From Chitinophagaceae bacterium (GTDB taxonomy: Bacteria > Bacteroidota > Bacteroidia > Chitinophagales > Chitinophagaceae), in contig JAEUVB010000003.1 in assembly GCA_016786845.1 (NCBI GenBank), positions 1 to 64,000 on the forward strand: a stretch of 64,000 nucleotides of DNA. The letters run 5' to 3'. This document shows positions 54,191 to 63,938 of the stretch, piece after piece (the first letter of the stretch is position 1; each line of letters starts with the position of its first letter). Both the position numbers and the translations under genes were made by a program. Under the pieces are notes generated by a model. The model was not told the origin of the DNA. It was given only the letters and a program-made list of their open reading frames with translations, and searched no databases.

Positions 54191-56797
54191 ATGACTACAG
54201 AAAAAATACAAGAATTTATTACCCTCTTTACCGAATTTAAGGGTACAGAAGCATATAGATATCGGCAAAAGCAAAAGGCTTGTTCTCCCATTTTCAGGGA
54301 AATAATATTAGAAACATTGAAGAATGATAAAATATCAAATGAGCAATTAACCGGCTTGATTCAAATGTTTGGAAACAGGTGTTTGGAAGCAAATTTTATT
54401 AAGTACATGGAAATTTGTATTAAAGATAAACATCGAAGGGATGAATTAGTAAAACTGCGTTTGGCGTGTGATTACAATGGATTTACTAACATTGGCAAAA
54501 CCGCAATTACCGGTTTGCAGGCTGACGATTTAAGAATAATTCGATCTTTTTTAATCAATGCATCTAAAGCTACTTCTATTGATAGTGCTAAAAAAGTTTG
54601 TAAGGATTTTGAATCAGAAAATATTGCTCAAGTAAAACAAGGCGTTTATTCCCCTTGGCTGTTTTATTTAAATCCAGAGCTATTTCCTTTAATGAACAAT
54701 AGTCATGATAATTTCAAACGATATTTTGGTCTGTCAAATCAATACTCCGAAAATATTCTTGAATACTATCAACTGAATGATAAAGTTAAAGAACCGGATT
54801 TAGCTGCTATAGATTTCATGGCGCATTTATTTACAAAAGAGGGAAAGCTTAACTACAGACGACGCCTTGACTTGAATGGAAGAAGAATTTACAAAATATC
54901 TCATGGGGTATTTGCTAAGAACTTTAACGCATCTGGTTTATGGGAGATATTTGAAGAAAATAAATGGATATGCATGCATGAGAAGACTGGGAAGAATCAA
55001 GGTATCGCATTTTCAAACAAGCTTCAAATTGGCGATTATATCTATTTATGTTATGGTGGGGATGAATTATCTTTTATCGGAAAAATTATATCTAATGTGA
55101 AATCTCTTCCTTCAAATTTACGAAAAAAAATAAACCAAGAAGATGAACCATGGGTTTATCGTGAAGTGGAGGTGCTATTTGAGCCAAAGAATCAATGGAT
55201 AGATCCGGAAATGAAGAAATTAAGGTATTCGTTCATGCCAAGTGGTAATACCACATTTAGTCAAATACCCGATGATGATATTGAATATGCTAATGGCGAG
55301 ATATTTATTCCGTATTATAATGTAGAAATATTTGATTCGTTAAAAGAAGAATCAGAAGCAGAGGATGAGGATACTGAAACAAATTTAAGTGACACGAAAA
55401 ATAAATTGGAAATGAAAAATTTAATATTGTATGGACCTCCTGGCACTGGAAAAACATATAAATTATTAGAGTACATCAATGAATGGAAGTTGATTGATGA
55501 AAATAAAGAGGATATTAATTATGAGCTCTTTTTGAAGGATTTAACATGGTGGCAGACTGTAGCACTTGTATTGATAGAATTAAAAACAACAAGAGTATCT
55601 AACATCCTTGAGCATCCTTTGATCAAGGATAAATTTAATATTTCAAGTATCCAAAACAAGCGGGCTAGAATATGGGGCACCTTGCAAAACCATACTGTTG
55701 ACAATTGTGAAAACGTAAAGTACCAAAATAGGCATGGTGTACAGCTTTTTTACAAAGAACCCAATTCCACATGGCGATTAGATAACGCCGATCAGGCAAA
55801 ATTCGAACTAGACGAAGTCATTGCTCAAATGGAAGAGATTCGATCACAAGGCAAGAAATCCGCTAAAAGAAATTATGGCTTTATCACCTGTCATCAAAGC
55901 CTCAGTTATGAAGATTTTATCGAAGGGATAAAGCCTGTATTAATGAACAATGATGCAGGGGGTGAGGAGGAAAGCGAGTTGGAATATGAATTAAAGAAAG
56001 GCGTTTTTTATTTGGCCTGTGAAAAAGCGGCCCAATTAGCGGGATATAATAATCTTAAAGAATGTCTTTTAGATGATAAAAAAAGCCGAAAACAGAAGTT
56101 TAAAAAAGCACATGAAGACAACAAGAAGTATGTGGTATTTCTGGATGAAATAAACAGATGTAATATATCATCAGTTTTTGGAGAGTTGATTACACTTATA
56201 GAGGATGACAAAAGACTAGGTGCTGAAAATGAAATGACTGATATCATTTTGCCCTATTCTCAGACTCATTTTGGAGTGCCGGCAAATTTATATATTGTTG
56301 GAACTATGAATACCGCCGACAGGAGCGTGGAGGCATTAGATACAGCGCTACGCAGAAGGTTTTCATTTGTACCTATGCCCCCTAAGCCTGAAACGTTAAT
56401 AAAACAGGCTGGTCAAGTGTATTTAGAAACATTACTTACAACATTAAATGATCGGTTAATTATTTTAAAAGATTCCGACCATACAATTGGACATGCTTGG
56501 CTTTGGGAAGTAGATAGTATAGAAAAATTAAAGGTCGCTTTCGCAAACAAAATACTACCCTTATTGCAAGAGTATTTTTACAATGATTATGAAAAACTTG
56601 GATTGGTTCTTGGCGATGCATTTTTTGAGTTGCCACACAAACGGGTTGCCGGTAATGAATTTGCTTTGTTTTCTGGCAGCAGTGGCCTCTCTGGGCAATA
56701 CAAAAACAAATATATTTATAAATTAAAAAATGCAGAAGATCTCAGTGAAGCGGATTTTTTAACGTTAACCCAAGCACCTGTTGTAAATGAGGATTAA
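54191..56797 (+). CDS. McrB-like modification-dependent restriction GTPase
   Basis: 868 residues. Three parts are visible. Residues 1-220 are a helical N-terminal region. Residues about 230-390 (IYKISHGVFAKNFN, WICMHEKTGKNQGIAF, LQIGDYIYLCYGGDELSFIGKIIS) resemble an EVE/PUA-type modified-base reader. The AAA+ GTPase follows: Walker A GPPGTGKT at 415-422, Walker B FLDEINR near 652, and the McrB signature MNTADRS near 706, then ALDTALRRRFSF. With McrC it would translocate on and cut DNA containing modified cytosine or other bases. It overlaps mcrC by 11 bases and lies between pglX and pglZ. Confidence 0.88.
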   Translation: MTTEKIQEFITLFTEFKGTEAYRYRQKQKACSPIFREIILETLKNDKISNEQLTGLIQMFGNRCLEANFIKYMEICIKDKHRRDELVKLRLACDYNGFTNIGKTAITGLQADDLRIIRSFLINASKATSIDSAKKVCKDFESENIAQVKQGVYSPWLFYLNPELFPLMNNSHDNFKRYFGLSNQYSENILEYYQLNDKVKEPDLAAIDFMAHLFTKEGKLNYRRRLDLNGRRIYKISHGVFAKNFNASGLWEIFEENKWICMHEKTGKNQGIAFSNKLQIGDYIYLCYGGDELSFIGKIISNVKSLPSNLRKKINQEDEPWVYREVEVLFEPKNQWIDPEMKKLRYSFMPSGNTTFSQIPDDDIEYANGEIFIPYYNVEIFDSLKEESEAEDEDTETNLSDTKNKLEMKNLILYGPPGTGKTYKLLEYINEWKLIDENKEDINYELFLKDLTWWQTVALVLIELKTTRVSNILEHPLIKDKFNISSIQNKRARIWGTLQNHTVDNCENVKYQNRHGVQLFYKEPNSTWRLDNADQAKFELDEVIAQMEEIRSQGKKSAKRNYGFITCHQSLSYEDFIEGIKPVLMNNDAGGEEESELEYELKKGVFYLACEKAAQLAGYNNLKECLLDDKKSRKQKFKKAHEDNKKYVVFLDEINRCNISSVFGELITLIEDDKRLGAENEMTDIILPYSQTHFGVPANLYIVGTMNTADRSVEALDTALRRRFSFVPMPPKPETLIKQAGQVYLETLLTTLNDRLIILKDSDHTIGHAWLWEVDSIEKLKVAFANKILPLLQEYFYNDYEKLGLVLGDAFFELPHKRVAGNEFALFSGSSGLSGQYKNKYIYKLKNAEDLSEADFLTLTQAPVVNED

Positions 56798-58097
56798 TAA
56801 ACCCATACAAGTATTTGAATATGATTTTCTCCCCATAGGAAGCATGGGCTTTGAAAAGGCACATTGGGAGGCATTGGGGAAATATAATGATGATCATGGA
56901 GGGAATTTTTTCAGGTTAACTTACAATGGGGTAAAGTTTCAGCAATATGTTGGGGTGATACAAGTTGGAAATATAACTATTGAAATATTACCTAAAATTG
57001 GGAAAGAGGCAGAACCAACCCGGAATAAAGATGACTGGCAGCAAGTATTGATTGATATGCTGCGGGAATGCAACTGGATGAAAGTATATACTCACCAAAA
57101 AGCATCTTTGCAGTTTAAATATAACAGCATTCTAGAGGCTTATTTGGAGTTATTCATAAAAGAATGTGAATCCCTTTTACATGAGGGTCTAATAAAAAAA
57201 TACCGTTTAGAAAACGGAAATTGTACCTCACTGAAAGGGAATCTATTATTTGGCCAGAACATACATAAAAATTTGGTTCATAAGGAGCGATTCTACACAA
57301 GGCATCAAGTTTATGATAGGGATAATATGTATAATCAGCTATTGCTAAAAGCGCTGAAAATAATTCCGTCTATAAGCCAAAGCCCATTACTAAAGGATAG
57401 GGTATATAGCCTACTACTTTCTTTTCCGGAATTAAGTGACCCAAAAGTAAGCGAAGCAACATTTGACAAGTTGGTTTTTAACCGAAAAACATCATCCTAT
57501 AGGGAAGCCATTGAAATAGCTGCTATGTTATTGCTTAATTATCGACCAGATATCAGTGCTGGTCAAAACCATGTATTGGCAATACTTTTTGACATGAATG
57601 ATCTTTGGGAAGAATATATCTATCGCCAAATACAAAGGCATAATATTCACAATTGGAAAATTGAACCGCAGGAGGAAAAATACTTTTGGAAACAAACCAA
57701 TACAACTCGTAAGAAAAGTATTAAACCTGATATTGTAATCAATTCAGATAGTAAAACCATCATTATAGACACTAAGTGGAAATTGCCAGAAGATAATATA
57801 CCTTCAGACAATGATTTGAAGCAAATGTTTGTATACAATGAGTATTGGGATGGAATGACTGCCATTCTATTGTATCCCCATGCTTTTTTTAAAGAAGCGC
57901 CACTTTTTTCTAAAGGAGAATTTCATTCAATACCAGATTTAAATTCATATTCCAGAACTATAGGCGGAATTTCAAAAACTATTGAGATGCATACTTGTGC
58001 CGTCATGAAAATATCAGTTTTGAATGCCGACAACAAACTAGATGAAAATACTGGAAAGAAAATAAACGATTATATAAAACATGAAATATTTAAATGA
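56787..58097 (+). CDS. mcrC: McrC-like nuclease subunit
   Basis: 436 residues. The N-terminal part has VGVIQVGNITIEILPKIGK, a beta-rich McrC domain that stimulates the McrB GTPase, followed by the McrBC 5-methylcytosine-system helical region. The PD-(D/E)XK active site reads KPDIVINSDSKTIIIDTKWKL with PD near residue 314-315 and DTK at 328-330, so the nuclease appears intact. The stop overlaps the pglZ start by 4 bases (ATGA), so it is embedded in the BREX transcript and not a later bystander. Confidence 0.92.
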   Translation: MRINKPIQVFEYDFLPIGSMGFEKAHWEALGKYNDDHGGNFFRLTYNGVKFQQYVGVIQVGNITIEILPKIGKEAEPTRNKDDWQQVLIDMLRECNWMKVYTHQKASLQFKYNSILEAYLELFIKECESLLHEGLIKKYRLENGNCTSLKGNLLFGQNIHKNLVHKERFYTRHQVYDRDNMYNQLLLKALKIIPSISQSPLLKDRVYSLLLSFPELSDPKVSEATFDKLVFNRKTSSYREAIEIAAMLLLNYRPDISAGQNHVLAILFDMNDLWEEYIYRQIQRHNIHNWKIEPQEEKYFWKQTNTTRKKSIKPDIVINSDSKTIIIDTKWKLPEDNIPSDNDLKQMFVYNEYWDGMTAILLYPHAFFKEAPLFSKGEFHSIPDLNSYSRTIGGISKTIEMHTCAVMKISVLNADNKLDENTGKKINDYIKHEIFK

Positions 58098-60409
58098 GTC
58101 AAAGTATATACGATAAAGTTTTACAGGCATTAAAGCAAGCGGAAAACCACAACAGCCAATTGATGGTAAAGCCAGAGGTCATCCTTTGGCCAGATCCTGA
58201 AAACCAATGGTACGATGTGATAGAGGTGTTGCAAGAAAGCATACCTCAATTACTTATTTACGGAAACTATGAACCATCAAAAAAACAAGGTCCAGCCATT
58301 TGGTTAAAATGTATGATTGCTAAAGCATTGCCCGAAGCCAATTGGGATGCGAATGCCATTCCCGTTATTTACCTACCGGGGGTTGCCAAGTCGGATTTGC
58401 GTAATGTAGAAAATGCAGTGTTCAATTTTCAACCTTTATTAGAATACCAATATACAGGTACGCTGTTTATACAAGAAAACGGAAGAGAATGGAGCATTCT
58501 GGCATTTGTAGAAAATCCTATCAACGGTTTAGGGATTAAAGTATCTAAAGACAATGCTACCAAAGATGCATTAAAGAAAACCCTGCCTTCCATATTTCAA
58601 GACTGGGAAGTATTGACCAATAAAACCATTATAGATGCCGATTATCTGAATAATCAATTGTTCCCCGATATTATCCCTACTATACTGAAATGGATGTGTA
58701 AAGGCGATGTGATACTGAATACAATGGATGCAGGAAAAGGAGAAGTATTTACCAATTTGTGCAAATCACAATACCAATTTGATCCTGATCATAAGAATAT
58801 TAAAGCCATTGCGGAGAAATTGGGTTCGCAGAAAAACGCCTGGAAATATGTTTGGCAATTATATGCCACTGCGCCCCACAAATATCCTGAAATGGAAGAC
58901 TTGCTCCGTTTGGCCAAACCTGCCGATTTAGGTGTAGGTATGTATGCTTTACCCGATGAAAGTTGGCCCCAAGTAAACGAACAAAAGGAAGAAGCATTAG
59001 CATTGGCCTTAACAAAAGTTGCAAAACAAGATACAATAAAAGCATTGGCCAACTTGCAAGATTTAGACAAAGAACATAGTGTAAGGAGAAACTGGGTTTG
59101 GTTTGAGTTAGGTAAATCGCCTTTGGCGGATGCCTTGCATTATTTGGTTCAAATGGCTACAAAAGCAAATGAAACGTTTTCATCTTCTTCTATTGAAGCC
59201 ATAAAAAACTATTACACAACAAACGGCTTTTCGGTTGACCAGTTTATGCGTAAAGCATTAGCTGCAGTGAAATCAGAGAAGGACAAAACAATTGTAAAGT
59301 CCATCATCCATTTGTTCTACCAACCCTGGTTAGAAAACATCACCCATAAATTTCAAAAATTGGTGGAACAGGATGCGAGCATTTTTACTTCCCAAAAAGC
59401 AGTTGCAGAATCTGAATCATTTGTACTGTTTGTAGATGCCTTTAGATATGAATTAGCAGAGGAGTTTTGCAAACGATTGGAAAAACAGAAACTGAAAGTC
59501 TCGATGCAAGCAGGTTGGTCAGCTATCCCTTCATTAACACCTACTGCAAAACCCAATGTATCACCAATAGCAACTGCTGTTTCCATTCAAAGCGACATTG
59601 CAGAGTTTCGGCCGCAACTACAAAATGGAAAAGACCTTTTAACTCCCGTATTTCGTGAAGCCTTAAAAACAGCCGGTTTCAAATTGGTAACCAATGTAAA
59701 CGACATTCAAGGCGATGGAAAGTATTGGCAGGAAATCGGTGACATAGATACCAAAGGGCACGAAGAACAAGCTGATATGGTAAAACGCATTGAAGAATTA
59801 TTTGAACAGGTGCAAGAGGCTTTGGATGTAGTATTTGAAAGAGGAATCAAACGAATTAAAATAGTAACCGATCATGGTTGGTTATTACTACCGGGTGGTT
59901 TGCCTAAAACCCAACTCAATGCAGGTTTAACAGAAACCCGTTGGGGGCGCTGTGCATTAATAAAAGAAGGAGCGAATACCGATTTGCTGCATTTGCCCTG
60001 GCGTTGGAATCCTTCCATTTATATTGCTTATGCTCTGGGCATTTCATTTTTCAAAGTAAACGAAGAGTATGCTCACGGCGGTATATCCATACATGAATGT
60101 TTAGTACCGACCCTGATAATAGAAAATTCGAATGTGCTGAATATAGAATCGGTAATAAAATTAGTAAAATGGATAAATTTGAAATGTACGATTCATACGA
60201 ATGAAGTACCTGAAGGATATTCTATTGATATTCGTACAAAATACAATGATGCAAAAACATCCATTGTGTTGTCGAAAAACAAAATATTGAATGAGCAGTC
60301 TATAAGCTTAATGGTTGACGATGAAGCCGAATCGCAGGCTGCAACTATTGTATTACTAGATGAAAACGAACGAATAATTGATAAAAAACCAACCACAGTA
60401 GGTGGTTAA
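58094..60409 (+). CDS. pglZ: BREX protein PglZ (alkaline-phosphatase superfamily)
   Basis: 771 residues. The catalytic domain contains VLFVDAFRYELAEEFCKRL (metal-binding D448), WSAIPSLTPTAKPNVSPIA (nucleophile-threonine region), and IVTDHGWLLLPGGLPK (D593, H594). PglZ is required for BREX methylation and interference; some PglZ proteins are nucleases. The N-terminal about 400 residues are helical. Coupled to mcrC by overlap and followed by brxL 12 bp later. Confidence 0.92.
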   Translation: MSQSIYDKVLQALKQAENHNSQLMVKPEVILWPDPENQWYDVIEVLQESIPQLLIYGNYEPSKKQGPAIWLKCMIAKALPEANWDANAIPVIYLPGVAKSDLRNVENAVFNFQPLLEYQYTGTLFIQENGREWSILAFVENPINGLGIKVSKDNATKDALKKTLPSIFQDWEVLTNKTIIDADYLNNQLFPDIIPTILKWMCKGDVILNTMDAGKGEVFTNLCKSQYQFDPDHKNIKAIAEKLGSQKNAWKYVWQLYATAPHKYPEMEDLLRLAKPADLGVGMYALPDESWPQVNEQKEEALALALTKVAKQDTIKALANLQDLDKEHSVRRNWVWFELGKSPLADALHYLVQMATKANETFSSSSIEAIKNYYTTNGFSVDQFMRKALAAVKSEKDKTIVKSIIHLFYQPWLENITHKFQKLVEQDASIFTSQKAVAESESFVLFVDAFRYELAEEFCKRLEKQKLKVSMQAGWSAIPSLTPTAKPNVSPIATAVSIQSDIAEFRPQLQNGKDLLTPVFREALKTAGFKLVTNVNDIQGDGKYWQEIGDIDTKGHEEQADMVKRIEELFEQVQEALDVVFERGIKRIKIVTDHGWLLLPGGLPKTQLNAGLTETRWGRCALIKEGANTDLLHLPWRWNPSIYIAYALGISFFKVNEEYAHGGISIHECLVPTLIIENSNVLNIESVIKLVKWINLKCTIHTNEVPEGYSIDIRTKYNDAKTSIVLSKNKILNEQSISLMVDDEAESQAATIVLLDENERIIDKKPTTVGG

Positions 60410-60421
60410 AATTATACTATT

Positions 60422-62467
60422 ATGGAATTAGATAACTTAGACCAATTAGCAGCAAAATCCTTTGAGGGTTATATTGTGCGAAAAGATTTGCTGGAGCAAT
60501 TCCGCAAAACTTATCCTGTACCTACATATGTCATAGAATTTCTGTTGGGAAGGTATTGCGCTACCACCAATGAGGCTGAAATTCAGGAAGGTTTGGAAAT
60601 TGTAAAAAGACAATTGCAAGACCGTACAGTAAGGCCAGGTGAAGAAGAATATTTTAAATCGAAAGCCAAGGAGCAAGGCTCTATCAAACTTATCGACATT
60701 ATCACAGCTCGTCTTGACACTGGTTCTGATAGTTATGTTGCGACTTTGCCAAGTTTGCAATTAAACAAGGTTCGCATTTCCTCGGAGATTGTAAATTCAA
60801 ATGATAGAATGTTAACCGGTGGTTTTTATGCCGAAATAGAATTAGAATATGATGCAGCAATTGCACAGGAAAACAATGGTCGTCCGTTTGGTATTAGTAC
60901 TATCAGGCCTATTCAATTATCACAACGTAATGTATTAGAAATTCTGTACAAAGGAAGAGAGCATTTTACGTTAGATGAATGGAAAGACTTTTTGATTCGT
61001 AGTGTAGGTATGGAACCCGCCAGCCTGACTGAAAAAGCAAAGAATGTTCTTTTTGTCAGAATGATACCTTTTGTAGAGCGAAATTATAACCTGATTGAGT
61101 TAGGTCCAAGAGGTACTGGGAAGTCGCATCTGTATCAGCAAATTTCACCCTATTCCCATCTAGTTTCAGGAGGTAAAGCAACAGTAGCCAAAATGTTTGT
61201 AAACATGGGCAGTGGTGAAAGAGGTCTGGTTTGCAAATACGATGTGGTTTGCTTTGATGAAGTATCCGGTGTTTCCTTCGACCAAAAAGATGGCGTAAAT
61301 ATTATGAAGGGCTACATGGAAAGTGGAGAGTTTAGCCGCGGCAAAGAACCTATTCGGGCTGATGGTGGTGTCGTAATGGTAGGCAACTTTGATGTAGATG
61401 TGGAGCATCAGCAACGCATTAGTCATTTATTTGGTCCAATGCCAAAAGAGATGAGAGACGATACAGCCTTTATGGATCGTATTCATGCATTTGCTCCCGG
61501 ATGGGATTTTCCAAAACTCAATAAAACATTTTTTACCCTCCACTTTGGTTTGGTAAGTGATTTCCTTGCAGAATGTTGGACAAGGTTAAGAGATACCAGT
61601 CGCATATCTTCTGTATTACCACGTATAGACTATGGCGGTGCATTAAGCGGTAGAGATACCACAGCGGTGAATAAATCCTTAAACGGTTTATTGAAATTGA
61701 TGCAACCTAATCCAGAGGCTCCGATTTCAGATGAGCTACTTGAATGGGCAATAAAAATTTCAATGGAATACCGCAGAAGAGTTAAAGAACAACAAAAGAG
61801 AATTGGTTCTGCCGAATTTCGCAACACACACTTCAGTTACCGCATTGGTGAAGATGGTGTAGAAACATTTGTTACCACTCCTGAAATACATAGCGAAAAT
61901 ACAATCAGTGAAGATCCCTTGCCTCCTGGTCAGATATGGGCTTTAAATGCTGGTGGTCAGGAAGAAACAACTGGGTTATATAAAATTGAGATTAATTCAA
62001 ACCCTGGCTCTGGTGTAAAGATTTTGAATAAGCCATCTCCACCTGCTTTTCAAGAAAGCGTCAGGTACGCAGAGCAGAATTTGTACAGCAAAAATAAAGA
62101 ACTCATTGGCGATAGAGATTCGAGGTTAAATGAATTCTCCATTCAACTAAGAGCCTTTGATGCTTCAAAAAGTGGAAATGGAATGGGTATGGCTGTTTTG
62201 ATGGGAATGTGCAGTGCTATACTTGAAAAAAATACCAAAGGTGGTCTTGTTATTGTCGGTCAGTTGAATTTAGGAGGTTCTCTTGATATGGTATACAATG
62301 CGGTTAATCTTGCCGAGATAGCTGTTGAAAAAGGTGCAACAACATTGTTGATACCGCTTAATGCAAGGAAGCAATTGAATGAGCTTTCAGATGAAATGAT
62401 TACAAAAATAAATATTCAGTATTATACAGATTTGAAGGATTGTTTGGTGAAGGCGTTACTGGATTGA
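60422..62467 (+). CDS. brxL: BREX protein BrxL (AAA+ with Lon-like domain)
   Basis: 681 residues. Residues 1-200 are the MIT/helical BrxL region. The AAA+ domain has Walker A GPRGTGKS at 228-235, CFDEVSGVSFDQKDGVNIMKGYMESGEFSRG (Walker B and following helix), and GNFDVDVEH. The Lon-like domain (about 570-681) includes GGLVIVGQLNLGGSL and LIPLNARKQL, but the position of the Lon catalytic serine reads SGNGMG, without serine. BrxL forms DNA-binding ring assemblies needed for phage exclusion and is the marker of type 1 BREX. Last core gene of the operon. Confidence 0.92.
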   Translation: MELDNLDQLAAKSFEGYIVRKDLLEQFRKTYPVPTYVIEFLLGRYCATTNEAEIQEGLEIVKRQLQDRTVRPGEEEYFKSKAKEQGSIKLIDIITARLDTGSDSYVATLPSLQLNKVRISSEIVNSNDRMLTGGFYAEIELEYDAAIAQENNGRPFGISTIRPIQLSQRNVLEILYKGREHFTLDEWKDFLIRSVGMEPASLTEKAKNVLFVRMIPFVERNYNLIELGPRGTGKSHLYQQISPYSHLVSGGKATVAKMFVNMGSGERGLVCKYDVVCFDEVSGVSFDQKDGVNIMKGYMESGEFSRGKEPIRADGGVVMVGNFDVDVEHQQRISHLFGPMPKEMRDDTAFMDRIHAFAPGWDFPKLNKTFFTLHFGLVSDFLAECWTRLRDTSRISSVLPRIDYGGALSGRDTTAVNKSLNGLLKLMQPNPEAPISDELLEWAIKISMEYRRRVKEQQKRIGSAEFRNTHFSYRIGEDGVETFVTTPEIHSENTISEDPLPPGQIWALNAGGQEETTGLYKIEINSNPGSGVKILNKPSPPAFQESVRYAEQNLYSKNKELIGDRDSRLNEFSIQLRAFDASKSGNGMGMAVLMGMCSAILEKNTKGGLVIVGQLNLGGSLDMVYNAVNLAEIAVEKGATTLLIPLNARKQLNELSDEMITKINIQYYTDLKDCLVKALLD

Positions 62468-62506
62468 TTTTTTTTACATAAATTTATGAATAACAAATAA
62501 ACTATT

Positions 62507-63484
62507 ATGAATATAAACCGCGAAATTGACTACGAAAGTGCCAATGCTAAATTACAAGATGTACTTTTTAAAGTAGAAAAAGAACCAGTATATGTTGAAT
62601 TAATTCCAATTGAATCAACTTTATTTAATCATTCGACTCCTGAGAAAATATTAATAAATGAATATAATGCAATAGTCAATAAATCGAATAATGATATATT
62701 GAGTGTAGTGTCAAGAAATTATAATCTCATCACAAATCAGAAAGCATTAGAGCTCGGGAAAGAAGCTTTTACAAAGTTATTTAATGTAAATGCTGATATG
62801 AAGGTTTATAAAGTAATTACATCTAGCCGGAAGACTTTTTGTCATATTGATTTAATACATGAAAATGTAAACTTAAAAGTATGGGAGCAAGATGCATGGT
62901 TTCCTTTTATTCGAGTGACTAATAGTTACAATAGAACTTACGCTTTAGCATTTGAATTAGGATTTGTAAGGAAATTATGTTTGAATGGCGTAATATTTAA
63001 TAAAAAAACGATTAAAGTAAAATACAGCCACACAGGAAATATAGACCTATTTCAAATAAATGCTGACATAAGTCAATTAGAATCTGCTAAAGCAGATTTT
63101 ATTAATCACATGCTTAATCTAAAACGTTTCTATATCAATGAATCTTTATATTTTCCATTATTATGTAAAGTGTTAGATATCAAGAAACCAATAAAAAATG
63201 AAAATGATTTTTCATACGAACCTAGACAGAAAATGTATAATGATCTTAATGCTCAAACAATTTCATTAACTTCAGAATATATCAAACAGGAGGGGTCTAA
63301 TGCGTATGCCTTTTTTAATGTGATAACTGACCTTGTGTCTCATCAAGATGAGTATAAGAGTATAGCTGGTTTTAATTTAAATCCAACTAAATACTTTTTA
63401 AAACCAGCTATTTGGGTTGAAGAGTTTGTTGAAAAAGCAGAAAAGAGGGACTTTAAAATTGAAGAATATATAAATGTGTTATAA
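62507..63484 (+). CDS. DUF932-like protein downstream of BREX
   Basis: 325 residues, starting 39 bp after brxL on the same strand. The central part FCHIDLIHENVN, WFPFIRVTNSYNRTYALAFELGFVRKLCLNGVIF and the preceding SVVSRNYNLITNQKALELGKEAF match the DUF932/phage-plasmid-like pattern I recall. The family lies in phages, plasmids and defence or anti-restriction contexts; no activity is established. More AT-rich than the BREX genes, so it may be a later arrival or an accessory of the locus. Confidence 0.6.
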   Translation: MNINREIDYESANAKLQDVLFKVEKEPVYVELIPIESTLFNHSTPEKILINEYNAIVNKSNNDILSVVSRNYNLITNQKALELGKEAFTKLFNVNADMKVYKVITSSRKTFCHIDLIHENVNLKVWEQDAWFPFIRVTNSYNRTYALAFELGFVRKLCLNGVIFNKKTIKVKYSHTGNIDLFQINADISQLESAKADFINHMLNLKRFYINESLYFPLLCKVLDIKKPIKNENDFSYEPRQKMYNDLNAQTISLTSEYIKQEGSNAYAFFNVITDLVSHQDEYKSIAGFNLNPTKYFLKPAIWVEEFVEKAEKRDFKIEEYINVL

Positions 63485-63641
63485 TAGTCATATTATTGAT
63501 TTGTAATGTCATGTTGTAAAAGTTTCAAATTAATTATAAGATTCTCAAATACAAACTGAAAATGACCTTGAAAATATTATGAGTTTAGTAAAAAAGATTT
63601 ATTAACGTAGCAAAATATAGTAAAGAATAGTTTTTATTTAA

Positions 63642-63938
63642 ATGAAAGATTGGAAGCAAATATTATATGATATTTATTCGCCAGAAGTTGGATTAATTTT
63701 GGCTGCTCCAAATGATATCTGGACAAATTTATTGACTTCTAGCAAATCAGAAACACATTGCCATCCTTTAGTTATAGGAAAAGATAGCTCTTACATGCCT
63801 AACTGTCAATTCGTATTCCAGCAGAACCTGCTGGTTGTAGTCAAATGCTTCCAAATGGTGATCGAGATATTCCTGCACTTCACCCATGGCAAACAACCAA
63901 ATCACGGCAAAGAGCATGTGTTTTTTTGCAAAAATTAA
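63642..63938 (+). CDS. Short open frame at the window edge, doubtful
   Basis: 98 codons. The first about 50 residues (MKDWKQILYDIYSPEVGLILAAPNDIWTNLLTSS) look protein-like, but after residue 50 the composition changes and the frame runs antisense to a short hydrophobic minus-strand frame (about 63770-63945). Either a small gene, a truncated gene, or chance. Before it, 63485-63641 is AT-rich without a gene. A CCAGCAG/CTGCTGG hairpin lies at about 63818-63834. Confidence 0.25.
   Translation: MKDWKQILYDIYSPEVGLILAAPNDIWTNLLTSSKSETHCHPLVIGKDSSYMPNCQFVFQQNLLVVVKCFQMVIEIFLHFTHGKQPNHGKEHVFFCKN

Noticed and set aside
45895-62467. Type 2, 3 or 6 BREX, or Pgl system
   Set aside because: BrxL is present, and PglW, BrxD, BrxH-type helicases and PAPS reductase are absent, so type 1 fits best.
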